In this document: one piece after another, positions 11,452-23,973 of the stretch | Layout: every line of letters begins with the position of its first letter | Numbering within the stretch: the stretch's first letter is position 1 | Assembly (NCBI GenBank): GCA_029961685.1 | Contig: JARWKL010000001.1 | Location: 25,990,295-26,054,294, forward strand | Direction of reading: 5' to 3' | Source: Aristolochia californica | Taxonomy: Eukaryota > Streptophyta > Magnoliopsida > Piperales > Aristolochiaceae | DNA length: 64,000 bases | The notes under the pieces: model-generated | What the model saw: only the letters and a program-made list of their open reading frames with translations | Database searches by the model: none | What the model was told of the DNA's origin: nothing | Made by a program: the position numbers and the translations under genes

Positions 11452-12266
11452 GGATCCAAACAATTAAAGCGAATAACAAACGCTCATTAAATTCTCAAGT
11501 GAACGTGCGGTGGGATATTTACCTGAGTCAAACAAGCCATTATTTGCCCTTTTACAAATAGCTGACCTAACGATCATAGATGATTGTAAAATGATTTATA
11601 ATGCCTAACAAGATTTATTACCCTAAGAAATGACTTATGGATTGGGAGTCAACACTCTGTTAAAAATCCCCAGTCAAACAAGACATTATTTTTCCCATTT
11701 ACAATAAGCTGACCTAACAATCATAGATGATTGTAAAGTGATTTATCTTACGTAACGGGCTATAGTACCCTAAGAAATGGCTTACAGATTGGGAGTCAAC
11801 ACTCAGTTAAAAATCCCCTGCCTCCCCCTTGTCCCGACGATTGCAAAACCTGATATATAAAAACTAAAAAGTGCTTACAACCCTAAAAATTACAGACACT
11901 GTTTGGAATTATCTCCCTCTACATTTGTGCATTGTGCATTTCAATTTTAGATGTACTATTTTTTCTTAAATCAAAACTTTGAGTTTTCGCACACCCTTCA
12001 TCCCGTAAACCAGAAAGCCAAATAGATCACAACAAAAAGAAAATTTTAGAATTTATGTATAGAAAAAATTTAAAACAATAACAAATGTAAGTAAGGAAAA
12101 TTTATTCACACAACACAAATGAACAGAAAAGTTGTGGTTCAAGTTTGAGAAATTCCACTAGTTCAACCCTAACAACTAGGAATTTTATAAGAAAGAGATT
12201 TCTTCCACATATGCTTTAAAAATGGATATGCGTGCTTGAAACATGTGAAAGATGCAAATCACATAT
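11452..12266 (+). repeat. Enlarged monomer with 146 bp internal duplication
   Basis: This unit is about 815 bp instead of ~670. The stretch from AGTCAAACAAG to AAAATCCCC occurs twice in a row: it starts at 11526 and again at 11672, a 146 bp step. The two halves differ at several bases (for example CCATTATTTGCCC against ACATTATTTTTCCC), so the duplication is old or was formed between non-identical monomers. Confidence 0.85.
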
Positions 12267-13080
12267 GGATCCAAACCTTTGTAAAGAGAATAACAAATGC
12301 TCATTAAATTCTCAAGTGAACATGCGGTGGGATATTTACCTGAGTCAAACAAGCCATTATTTTGACCTTTTACAAAAAGCTGACCTATCAATCATAGTTG
12401 ATTGTAAAGTGATTTATCGTATGCAATGGGCTATAGTACCCTAACAAATGGCTTACGGATTGGAAGTCAACACTCAGTTAAAAATTCCCCGCCTCCCCCT
12501 TTTCCCAACGATTGCAAAACCTGATATATAAAAACTAAAAAGAGCTTAAATCCCTAAAAATTACAGTCACTCTTTGGAATTATCTCTCTCTACATTTGTG
12601 CATTGTCCATTTCCATTTTAGATGTACTCTTTTTTATTAAATCAAAACTTTAAGCTTTCGCTATCCCTTTATCCCGTTAACCAAAAAGGTAAATAGATCA
12701 AAACAAAATGAAAACTTTAGAGTATATGTGTGGAAAAAATTTAATAATATCAAATGTAAGTAAAGAAAATTTATTCACACCACAAATGAACACAAAAGTT
12801 TTGTGTTCCAAGTTTGGGAAAGTCCACTAGTTCAACCCTAATAGCTTGGAATTTTATAAGAAAGAGATTTCTTCCACACGTGCTTTAAAAATGGATATGC
12901 AAGCTTGAAACATGTTAAAGATGCAAATCACCTATAGATCTAAACCTTTCAAAGAGAATAACAATCGCTCATTAAATTCTCAAGTGAATGTGTGGTGAGA
13001 TATTTACTGGAGTCAAACAAGAAATTATTTTGCCCAGATAAAAAAAGTTGACCTAACAATCATAGTTGATAGTAAAGTGA

Positions 13081-13200
13081 TTTATCGTGCGTAATGGGCT
13101 ATAATACTCTATGAATTGGCTTATGGATTTGGATTCAACCTCCCCCTTTTCCCGACGATTGCAAAACCTGATATATAAAAACTAAAAAGAGCATACAATC
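13081..13200 (+). repeat. Monomer with small deletion before the C-rich box
   Basis: At about 13137-13140 the sequence passes from GGATTCAAC straight into CTCCCCCTTTTCCC. The usual ACTCAGTTAAAAATCCCCCGC piece, about 21 bases, is missing. Confidence 0.7.
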
Positions 13201-16200
13201 CCTAAAAATTACAGACACTCTTTGGAATTATCTCTCTCTACTTTTGTGCATTGTGCATTTCCATTTTAGAAGTACCCTTTTTTCTTAAATCAAAACTTTG
13301 AGTTTTCGCTCTCCCTTCATCCCGTATACCAAAAAGCAAATAGCTCACAACATAATGAAAATTTTAGAGTTAATGTATGGAAAAATTTTTAACAATAACA
13401 AATGTAAGTAAAGAAAATTTATTCACACACCACAACTTAACACAAAAGTTTTGTTGTCATGGTATGGGAAATTGCACTTGTTCAACCCTAATAGCTTGGA
13501 ATTTCATAAGAAAGAGATTTCTTCCACATATGCTTTAAAGTGGATATGCATGCTTGTGACATGGTAAAGAGGCAAATCACATATGGATCCAAACCTTTTA
13601 AAGTGCATAACAAACGCTCATTATATTCTCAAGTGAACGTGCAGTGGGATATTTACCGGAGTCAAACAAGCCATTATTTTGCCCATTTAAAAAAAGTTGA
13701 CCTAACAATCACAGATGATTGTAAAGTGATTTATCGTGAATAACGGGCTACATTACCCTGACAATTGGCTTATGGATTGGGAGTCAACACTCAGTTAAAA
13801 ATACCCCGCCTCCCCCTTTTCCCGACGATTGCAAAACCTTATATATAAAAATTGAAAAGAGCTTACAATCCCTAAAAATTACAGACACTCTTTGGAATTA
13901 TCTATCTCTACATTTGTGCATTGTGCATTTCCATTTTAGATGTACTATTTTTTCTTAATCAAAACTTTGAGTTTTCGCTCTGCCTAAATTCCATAAAGCA
14001 AAAAGGCAAATATATCACAACAAAATGAAAATTTTAAAGTTAAAGTATGGAAAAATTTAAAAAATTAACAAATGTTAGTAAGGAAAATTTATTCACACAC
14101 CACAAATAAACACAAAAGCTTTTTTGTTCAAGTTTGGGAAATTCCACTAGTTCAACCCTAACAGCTTGGAATTTTATAAGAAAGAGATTTCTTCCACATA
14201 TGCTTTAAAAATGGATATGCATGCTTGAAACATGTTAAAGATGCAAATCAGATATGGATCCAAACCTTTTAAAGAGAATAACAAACGCTCATTAAATTCT
14301 CAAGTGAACGTGCGGTGGGATAATTACCGGAGTCAAACAAGCCATTATTTTGCCCAATTACAAAAAGTTGACCTAACAATCATAGATGATTCTTAAGTGA
14401 TTTATCATGCGTAACGGGCTATAATACCCTGATAAATTGCTTATGGATTGGGAGTCAACACTCAGTTTAAAATCGCCCGCCTCCCCTTTCCCCGTTGATT
14501 GCAAAACCTAATATATAAAAACTAAAAAGAGCTTACAATCCCTAAAAATTACATACACTCTTTGGAATTATCTCTCTCTACATTTGTGGATTGTGCATTT
14601 CCATTTTAGATGTACTCATTTTTCTTAAATCTAAACTTTAAGTTTTCGCTCTCCCTTCATCTCGTAAACCAAAGAGGCAAAATTTTCTCAATAAAATGAA
14701 AATTTTAGAGTTTATGTATGGAAAAATTTTTAAACAATAAGAAAAGTAAGTAAAGAAAATTTATACACACACCACAAATGAACACAGAAGTTTTGTTGTC
14801 ATGGTTTGGGAAATTCCACTAGTTCAACCCTAACAACTTGGAGTTTAATAAGAAAGAGATTTCTTCCACACATGCTTTAAAAATGGATATGCATGCTTGA
14901 AACATGTTAAAGATGCAAATCACCTATGGATCCAAACATTTTAAAAAGAATAACAAACACTCATTAAATTCTCAAGTGAACGTGCGGTGGGATATTTACC
15001 CAAGTCAAACAAGCCATTATTTTGCCCTTTTTACAAAAAGCTCACCTAACAATCATAGATTATTGTAAAGTGATTTATTGTACGTAACGAGCTATAGTAC
15101 CCAAAGAAATGGCTTTCAAATTGGGAGTCAACACTCAGTTAAAAATCCCCCGCCTCCCCTTTGTCCCAACTATTGAAAAACCACATATATAAAAACTAAA
15201 AAGTGCTTACAATCCCAAAAATCTACATACTCTCTTTGAAATTATCTCTCACTACATTTGTGCATTGTGAATTTCCATTTTAGATGTACTCTTTTTTCCT
15301 AAATCAAAACTTTGATTTTTTGCTCTCTCTTCATCTCGTAAACAAAACAGACAAATAGATCACTACAAAATGAAAATTTTAGAGTTTATGTATGGAAAAT
15401 TTTTAAAAAATAACAAATGTAAGTAAAGAAAATTTATTCACACACCAGAATTGAACACAAAAGTTTTGTTGTCCAAGTTTGGGAAATTCCACTTGTTCAA
15501 CCCTAACAGCTTGGAATTTTATAAGAAACTGATTTGTTCCACAAGAGCCTTAAAAATGGATATGCATGCTTGAAATAGTTTCAAGATGCAAATCACATAT
15601 GGATCCAAACCTTTTAAAGAGAATAAAAATGCTCATTAAATTCTCAAGTGAACGTGCGGTGGGATATTTACCCGAGTCAAACAAACCAATATTTTGCCCA
15701 TTTACAAAAAGTTGACCTAACAATCATAGATGATTGTAAAGTGATTTATCGTGCATAATGGGTTATATTACCATAAAAAAATGGCTTATGGACTGAGAGT
15801 CAACACTCAGTTAAAAATCCCCTCCCCATTTTCTCGACGATTGCAAAACCTGATATATAAGACCTAAAAAGAGCTTACAATCCCTAAAAATTAGAGTCAC
15901 TCTTTGGAATTATCTCTCTCTAAATATGTGCATTGTGCATTTCCATTTTAGATGTACTCTTTTTTATTAATTCAAAACTTTGAGTTCTCTCTCTCCCTTA
16001 ATCACGTAAACCAAAAAGGCAAACAAATCACAACAAAATAAAAATTTTAGATTTTATGTATGGAAAAAATTTAAAACAATAACGAATGTAAGCAAAGAAA
16101 ATTTATTCACACGCCACAAATGAACACAAAAGTTTTGTTGTCATGGTTTGGGAAATTCCACTAGTTCAACCCTAACAGCTTGGAGTTTAATAAGAAAGTG

Positions 16201-16399
16201 ATTTCTTCCACACATGCTTTTAAAATGGATATGCATGCCTGAAACATGTTAAAGATGCAAACACCTATGGTTCCAAACCTTTTAAAGAGAATAACAAACG
16301 CTCATTAAATTCTCAAGTGAACGTGCGGTGGGATATTTACCCAAGTCAAACAAGCCATTATTTTGCCCATTTACAAGATGTTGACCTAACAATCATAGA

Positions 16400-16520
16400 T
16401 GATTGTAAAGTGATTTATCATGCTTAATGGGCTATATTGCCCCCGCCTCCCCCTATTCCCAACGATTGCAAAACCTGATATATAAAAACTAAATAGAGCA
16501 TACAATCCCTAAAAATTATA
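16400..16520 (+). repeat. Monomer lacking ~49 bp upstream of the C-rich box
   Basis: GGGCTATATT is followed at about 16439 by GCCCCCGCC. The CCCTAAGAAATGG ... CAGTTAAAAATC part found in other units is absent. The TATA-like box is kept. Confidence 0.75.
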
Positions 16521-19500
16521 GACACTCTTTGGAATTTTCTCTCCCTAAATTTTTCAATTTTCCACTTCCATTTTAGATGTACTCTTTTTACTTAAGTCAA
16601 AACTTTGAGTTTTCGCGCTTCCTTCATTCCGTAAACGAAAAATGCAATAAGATCATAAAAAAATGAAAATTTTAGAGTTTATGTGTGGAAAAAATTTAAA
16701 AAAATAAAAAATGTAAGTAAATAAAATTTATTCACACAATACAAATGAACACAAAAGTTTTGTTGTCCAAGTTTGGGAAATTCCACAAGTTCAACCCTTA
16801 CTGCTTGGAATTTTATAAGAAAGAGATTTCTTCCTCACATGCTTCAAAAAATGGATATGCATGCTGGTAACATGTTAATGATGCAAATACCCTACAGATC
16901 CAAACCTTTTAAAGAGAATAACAAACACTCATTAAATTCTCAAGTGAGCGTGAGCAGGGATATTTACCAGAGTCAAAAGAGCCAATATTTTGCCCGTTTA
17001 CAAAAAGCTGACCTAACAATCATAGATGAATGTAAAGTGCTTTATCCTGCATAATGGACTATAGTACCCTAAGATATGGTTATGGATTGGGAGTCAACAC
17101 TCGGTTCAAAATCCTCCTCCTGCCCTTTTTCCCGACGATTGCAAAACCTGATATATAAAAACTAAAAAGAGCTTAGAATCCCTAAAAATTACTAACACTC
17201 TTTGGAATTACCTCTCTCTACATTTTTGCATTGTGCATTTCCATTTTCGATGTAATCATTTTTCTTAAATCAAAACTTTGAGTTTTTCGCTCTCCCTTCA
17301 TCCCGTAAACCAAAAAGGCAAATAGATCACAACAAATGAAAATTTTAGAGTTGATGTATGGAAAAAATTTAAAAAAATAATGAATGTACGTGAGGAAAAT
17401 TTATTTACACACCACAAATGAACACAAAAGTTTTGATGTCCAAGTTTGGCAAATTCCTCTTGTTCAACCCTAACAGCTTGAAATTTTATAAGAAAGAGAT
17501 TTCTTCCACAATAGATTTAAAAATTGATATGCATGCTTGAAACATGTTAAAGATGCAAATCACATATGGATCCAAACCTTTTCAAGAGAATAACAAACGC
17601 TCATTAAATTCTCAAGTGAACGTGCAGTGGGATATTTACCCGAGTCAAACAAGCAATTATTTTGCCAAATTACAAAAATTTTACCTAACAATAATAGATG
17701 ATTGTAAAGTGATTTATCGTGCGTAATGGGCTATATTGCCCTATGAAATGGCTTATGGATTGGGAGTCAACACTCAGTTAAAAATACCATGCCTCCCCCT
17801 TTCCCGACGATTGCAAAACCTGATATATAAAAACTAAAAAGAGCTTACAATCCCTAAAAATTATAGACACTCATTGGAATTATCTCTCTCTACATTTGTG
17901 CTTTGTGAATTTCCATTCTGATGTAATCTTTTTTCTTAAATAAAAACTTTGAGTTTTCGCTCTCCCTTCTTCCCGTAAATCTGAAAGGCAAAAAGATCAT
18001 AACAAAAGGAAAATTTTAGATTTAATGTATGGAAAAAATTTAAAACAATAACAAATGTAAGTGAATAAAATTTATTCACACACCACAAATGAACACAAAA
18101 GTTTTGTTGTCAAGGTTTGGGAAAATCCACTAGTTCAACCTTAACAGCTTGAAGTTCTATAAGAAAGAAACTTCTTCCACACATGCTTTAAAAATGGATA
18201 TGCATGCTTGAAACATGTTAAAGATGCAAATCGCCTATGGATCCAAACCTTTTAAAGAGAATTACAAATGTTCATTAAATTCTTAAGTGAATGTGCGGTC
18301 GGATATTTACCCGAGTCAACAGAGCCATTATTTTGCCCATTATCAAAAAGCTGACCTAAAAATCATAGATGATTGTAATGTGATTTATCATGCTTAACGG
18401 GCTATATTATCCTAAGAAACGGCTTATGGATTCAGAGTCAACACTCAGTTAAAAATCCCCCGTCTCCCCCATTTCCCGACGATTGCAAAACTGGATATTT
18501 AAAAACTAAAAAGAGCTTATAATCCCTTAAAATTACAGACACTCATTGGAATTATCTCACTCTACATTTGTGCATTTTGCATTTCCATATTAGATGTAAT
18601 CTTTTTTCTTAAATCAAAACTTTGAGTTTTCGCTCTCCCTTCATCCCGTAAACCAAAAAGGCAAATAGATCACAACAAAATGAAAATTTTAGAGTTTATG
18701 TAGGAAAAAAATTAAAACTATAACAAATGTTAGTAAATAAAATTTATTCACACACCACAAATGAACACAAAAGTTTTTTTGTCAAGGTTTGGGAAATTCC
18801 ACTAGTTCAACCTTAACAGCTTTGAGTTTTATAAGAAAGAGATTTCTTCCACACATGCTTTAAAAATGGATATGCATTCTCGAAACATGTTAAAGATGCA
18901 AAACACCTCTGGATCCAAACCTTTTAAAGAGAACAACAAACGCTCATTAAACTATCAAGTGGACATGCGGTGGCAAATTTACCCGAGACGAACAAGCCAT
19001 TATTTTGCCAATTTCCAAAAAGTTGACCTAACAATCATAGATGATTGTAATGTGATTTATCTTGCTTAACACACAATATTACCCTAAGAGATGGCTTATG
19101 GATTTGGAGTCAACACTCAATTAAAAATCCCCCGTCTCCTCCTTTTCCCGACGATTGCAAAACCTGATATATAAAAACTAAAAAGATCTTACAATCCCTA
19201 AAAATTACAGACACTCATTTGAATTATCTCTCACTACATTTGTGCATTGTGCATTTCCATTTTAAATGTAATTTTTTTTCTTAAATAAAAACTTTGAGTT
19301 TTCGCTCTCCCTACTTCCTCTAAACCTAAAAGGCAAAAAGATCACAACTAAATGAAAATTTTAGAGTTAATCTATGGAAAAATTTTAAAACAATATCAAA
19401 AGTAAAGTAAAGAAAATTTATTTACACACCACAAATGAACACAAAAGTTTTGTTGTCAAGATTTGGGAAATTCCACAAGTTCAACCTTAATAGCTTGGAT

Positions 19501-22500
19501 TTTATAAGAAAGAGATTTCTTCCACACATGCTTTAAAAATGGATATGCGTGCTTGAAACATGTTAAAGATGCAAATAACCTATGGATCCAAACTATTTCA
19601 AGAGAATAACAAACGCTCATTAAATTCTCAAGTGAACGTGCCGTGGGATATTTACCTGAGTTAAACAAGCCATTATTTTGCCCATTTACAAAATGTTGAC
19701 CTAACAATCATAGATTATTTTAATGTGATTTATCTTGCTTAACGGGCTACATTACCCTAAGAAATGGCTTATGAATTGGGTGTCAACACTCAGTTAAAAA
19801 TCCCATGCCTCCCACTTTTCCCGACGATTGCAAAACCTGATATATAAAAACTAAAAAGAGCTTACAATCCCTAAAAATTACTAACACTCTTTGAAATTAT
19901 CTCTCTCTACATTTGTGCATTGTCCATTTCCATTTTAGATATACTCTTTTTTCTTAAATCAAAACTTTGAGATTTCTTGCTCCCTTCAAGCCATAAAAGA
20001 AAAAGGCAACTAGATCACAACAAAATGAAAATTTTAGAGTTTATGTGTGGAAAAAATTTAAAACAATAACAAATGTAAGTAAAGAAAATTTATTCACACA
20101 CCACAAATGAACACAAAAGTTTTGTTGTCCAAGTTTGGGAAACTGCACTAGTTCAATCGTATCAACTTGGAATTTTATTAGAAAGAGATTTCTTCCACAC
20201 TTGCTTTAAAAATTGATAGGCTTGCATGTAACATGTTAATGATGAAAATCACCTATGGATCCAAACCTTTTAAAGAGAATAACAAACACTCATTAAATTC
20301 TCAAGTGAACGTGCGGTGGCATATTTACCCGAGTCGAAGGAGCCAATATTTTGCCCCTTCACAAAAAGCTGACCTAACAATCATAGATGATTGTAAAGTC
20401 ATTTATCGTGCATAACGGGCTATAGTACCCAAAGAAATGGCTTATGAAGTGGGAGTCAACACTAAGTTAAAAATCCTCCGCCTCCCCCTTTTCCAGACGA
20501 TAGCAAAATCTGATATATAAAAACTATAAAGAACTTTCTATCGCTAAAAATTACAAAAAATCTTTGGAATTATCTCTCTCTACATTTGTGCATTGTGCAT
20601 TTCCATTTTAGATGTACTCTTTTTTCTTAAATCAAAACTTTGAGTTTTTGCTCTCCCTTCATCCCGTAAACCAAATAGGTAAATAGATCACAAAAAATTA
20701 AAATTTTAGAGTTGATGAATGGAAAGAATTTAAAACAATAAGAAATTTAAGTAAGGAAAATTTATTCACACACCACAAATGAACACAAAAGTTTTGTTGT
20801 CCAAGTTTGGGAAATTGCACTAGTTCAATCGTAACATCTTGGAATTTTATAAGAAAGAGATTTCTTCCACGTAAGCTTTAAAAATGGATATGCATGCTTG
20901 AAACATGTTAAAGATGCAAATCACATATGGATCCAAACCATTTAAACAGTATAACAAATGCTCATTAAATTCTCAAGTGAACGTGCGGTTGGATATTTAC
21001 CCGAGTCTAACAAGCCATTATTTTGCCCATTTACAAAAAGCTGACCTAACAATCACAGATGATTGTAAATTGATTTATCATGCGTAACGGGCTATATTAC
21101 TCCAAGAAATGGCTTATGGATTGGGAGTCAACACTCAGTTAAAAATCCCCTGCCTCCCCCTTTTCTCGACGATCGCAAAACCATATATATAAAAACTAAA
21201 AAGAGCTTACAGACACTCTTTGAAATTATCTCTCTCTACATTTGTGCATTGTCCATTTCCATTTTAGATGTACTCTTTTTTATTCAATCAAAACTTTGAG
21301 TTTTCGTGCTCCCTTCATGCCGTAAATGAAAAAGGCAAATACATCACAACAAAATGAAAATTTTAGAGTTTATGTGTGGAAAAAATTTTAAACAATAACA
21401 AATGTAAGTAAAGAAAATTTATTCTCACACCACATATGAACACAAAGGTTTTGTTGTCCAAGTTTGGGAAATTCCACAAGTTCAACCCTAACAGCTTGGA
21501 ATTTTCTAAGAAAGTGATTTCTTCAACCATACTTTAAAAATTGATATGCATGCTTGTAACATGTTAATGATGCAAATCACCTATGGATCCAAACCTTTTA
21601 AAGAGAATAACAAACGCTCATTAAATTCTCAAGTGAACGTGCGGTGGGATATTTATACGAGTCAAAAGAGCCATTATTTTGCCATTTTACAAAAAGCTAA
21701 CCTAACAATCATAGATGATTGTAAACAGATTTTTCATGTGTAATGGGCTATAGTACCCTAAGAAATGGCTTATGGATTGGGAGTCAACACTCTGTTAAAA
21801 ATCCCCCACGTCCCCCTTTTCCCGACGATTGCAAAACCTGATATATAAAAACTAAAAAGAGATTACAATCCCTAAAAAGTACAGACACTCTTTAGAATTA
21901 TCTCTCTCTTCATATGTGCATTGTGTATTTCCATTTTAGATGTACTCTTTTTACTTAAATCAAAACTTTGAGTTTTCGCTCTCCCTTCATCTCGTCAATA
22001 GAAAAGGCAAATAGATCGCAACAAAATGAAAATTTTAGCATTTATGTGTGGAAAAAAATTAAAACAATAAAAAATGTAAGTAAATAAAATTTATTCATAC
22101 ACCACAAATGAACACAAAAGTTTTGTTGTCCAAGTTTGGGAAATTCCACTAGTACAACCCTAGCAGCTTGGAATTTTATAAGAAAGAGATTTCTACCACA
22201 TATGTTTAAAAAATGGATATGCATACTTGAAAAATGTTAAAGATGCACATCACATATGGATCCAAACCTTTTAAAGAGAATAACAAACGCTCATTAAATT
22301 CTCAAGTGAACTTGGGGTGGGATATTTACCAGAGTCAAACAAGCCATTATTTTGCCCATTTAAAAAAAGCTGACCTAACAATCATAGATGATTTTAAAGT
22401 GATTTATGGTGCGTAACGGGCTATATTACCCTAAGAAATGGCTTATAGATTGGGAGTCAACACATCAGTTAAAAATTCCCCGCCTTCCCCTTTTCCCGAC

Positions 22501-22841
22501 GAATGCAAAACCTGATATATAAAAACTAAAAAGAGCTTAAAATCCCAAAAAATTACAAACACTCTTTGGAATTATCTCTATCTACATTCGCGCATTGTGC
22601 ATTTCCAATTTAGATGTACTCTTTGTTCTTAAATCAAAACTTTGAGTTTTCGCTCTCCCTTCATCCCGTAATCCATGAAGGCAAATAGATCACAACAAAA
22701 TGAAAATTTTAGAGTTTATGTGTCGAAAAAATTTAAAATAATAACAAATGTAAGTAAAAAAAATTTATTCACACACCACAAATGAACACAAAGGTTTTGT
22801 TGTCCATGTTTTGGAAATTCCACTAGTTCGACCCTAACATC

Positions 22842-23090
22842 TTGGAATTTTATAAGAAAGAGATTTCTTCCACTCATGCTTCAAAAATGGATATGCATGC
22901 TTTAAACATGTTAAAGATGCAAATCACCTATGGATCCAAACCTTATAAAGAGAATAACAAACGCTCATTAAATTCTCCAGTGAACGTGCGGTGGGATATT
23001 TACCCGAGTCAAATAAGACATTATTTTGGCCTTTTACAAAAAGCTAACCTAACAATCATAGATGATTGTAATGTGATTTATCATGCATAA
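22842..23090 (+). other. Long example of the recurrent satellite open frame
   Basis: This frame is open for 82 codons from a TTG, or 67 from the first ATG at 22887, and ends at the TAA just before the CGGGCTATA segment. It contains the core MLKMQITYGSKP ... RSLNS ... WDIYPSQ ... DDCNVIYHA that appears in about 30 of the ~87 monomers. It resembles no protein family I recognise and has no signal peptide, membrane segment or known motif. Most monomers break it with stops or indels, and changes seem spread over all codon positions. I regard it as probably non-coding. Confidence 0.2.
23052..23069. repeat. 18 bp dyad in the monomer
   Basis: ACAATCATAGATGATTGT is a perfect 7 bp inverted repeat around a 4-base centre (TAGA). 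It recurs at the same place in most monomers. Many right-block units read ACGATCA on the left arm, which breaks one pair. Short dyads are a known property of several centromeric satellites; a function here is inference only. Confidence 0.85.
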
Positions 23091-23148
23091 CGGGCTATAG
23101 TACCCTAAGAAATAGCTTACGGATTGGGAGTCAACACTCTGTTAAAAA

Positions 23149-23169
23149 TCCCCCGTCTCCCCCTTTTCC
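23149..23169 (+). promoter_or_regulatory. C-rich box of the monomer
   Basis: A pyrimidine run, typically CCCCCGCCTCCCCCTTTTCC across the family, about 20-30 bases before the TATA-like box. It is the most GC-rich piece of an AT-rich monomer and is present in nearly every copy. The minus strand has three runs of three or more G separated by short gaps. Whether it binds a factor or folds is not known. Confidence 0.55.
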
Positions 23170-23188
23170 TGACGATTGCAAAACCTGA

Positions 23189-23198
23189 TATATAAAAA
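23189..23198 (+). promoter_or_regulatory. TATA-like box of the monomer
   Basis: TATATAAAAA follows ACCTGA in nearly every monomer and is one of the best-kept stretches of the repeat. Together with the C-rich box just upstream it looks like a minimal promoter. A T6 run about 100 bases downstream (23295-23300) is also conserved. Transcription is inference; chance in AT-rich DNA is possible, but conservation over ~87 copies, allowing for homogenisation, is notable. Confidence 0.45.
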
Positions 23199-23308
23199 CT
23201 AAAGCAAGCTTACAATCCCTAAAAATTACAGACACTCTTTAAAATTATCTCTCTCTAAATTTGTGCATTGTGCATTTCATTTTTAGATGTACTCTTTTTT
23301 CTTAAATC

Positions 23309-23323
23309 AAAACTTTGAGTTTT
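23309..23323. repeat. AAAACT-TTG-AGTTTT dyad of the monomer
   Basis: A perfect 6 bp inverted repeat with a 3-base centre, directly after the T6 run and recurring in most monomers. Variants with AAAACATTGAG or AAAACTTTAAG break one or two pairs in some units. Confidence 0.75.
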
Positions 23324-23525
23324 CGTTCTCCCTTTATCCCGTAAACAAAAAACGCAAATAGATCACAAGAAAATTAAATTTTAGAGTTTATGTATGGAAA
23401 AAATTTAAAACAATAACAAATGTAAGTAAAGAAAATTTATTAACAAATTACAATTCAACACAAAAATTTTGTTGTCCAAGTTTGGGAAATTCCACTAGAT
23501 CAACCCTAACAGCTAGGAATTTTAT

Positions 23526-23541
23526 AAGAAAGAGATTTCTT
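23526..23541. repeat. AAGAAA-GAGA-TTTCTT dyad of the monomer
   Basis: A perfect 6 bp inverted repeat with a 4-base centre, in the ATAAGAAAGAGATTTCTTCC segment. It is among the most conserved places across the array and is the point where one large deletion (38.25 kb) rejoins. Confidence 0.75.
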
Positions 23542-23602
23542 CCACACATGCTTTAAAAATGGATATGCATGCTTGAAACATGTTATAGATGCAAATCACC
23601 TA

Positions 23603-23973
23603 TGGATCAAAACCTTTTAAAGTGCTTAACAAACGTTCATCAAATTCTCGTGGGATATTTACGTGAGACAAACACGCCATTCTTTTGCCGATTTACAAAA
23701 AGTTGACCTAACAATCATAGATGATTGTAAAGTGATTTGTCGTGCATAACGGGCTACATTACCCTAAGAAATGGCTTATGGACTGGGAGTCAACTCTCAG
23801 TTAAAAATGACCCGCCTCCCCCTTTTCCCGATGATTGCAAAACCTAAGATATAAAAACTAAAAAGAGCTTACAATCCCTAAAATATACAAACACACTTTG
23901 GAATTATCTCTCTCTGCATTTGTGCATTGTGGATTTCCATTTTAGATGTGCTCTTTTTTATCAAATCACATAT
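23603..23973 (+). repeat. Truncated monomer, ~289 bp deletion
   Basis: The distance between successive GGATCC-phase points is only 371 bp. At 23962-23968 the sequence jumps from the TTAAATCA that follows the T-run to the AAATCACATATCGATCC of the next unit. The shared AAATCA at the joint is microhomology. The lost part includes the AAAACT dyad and the ATAAGAAAGAG segment. Confidence 0.88.

Larger units (their letters stand above)
22932..23602 (+). repeat. Representative satellite monomer (GGATCC phase)
   Basis: One ~671 bp unit chosen to locate the recurring landmarks, which are annotated separately within it. It begins at a GGATCC, as most units do; the next unit has GGATCA there. Because most monomers keep GGATCC, a BamHI-type digest of this locus would be expected to give a ~670 bp ladder. 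The phase is arbitrary, since a tandem repeat has no natural start. Confidence 0.9.
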
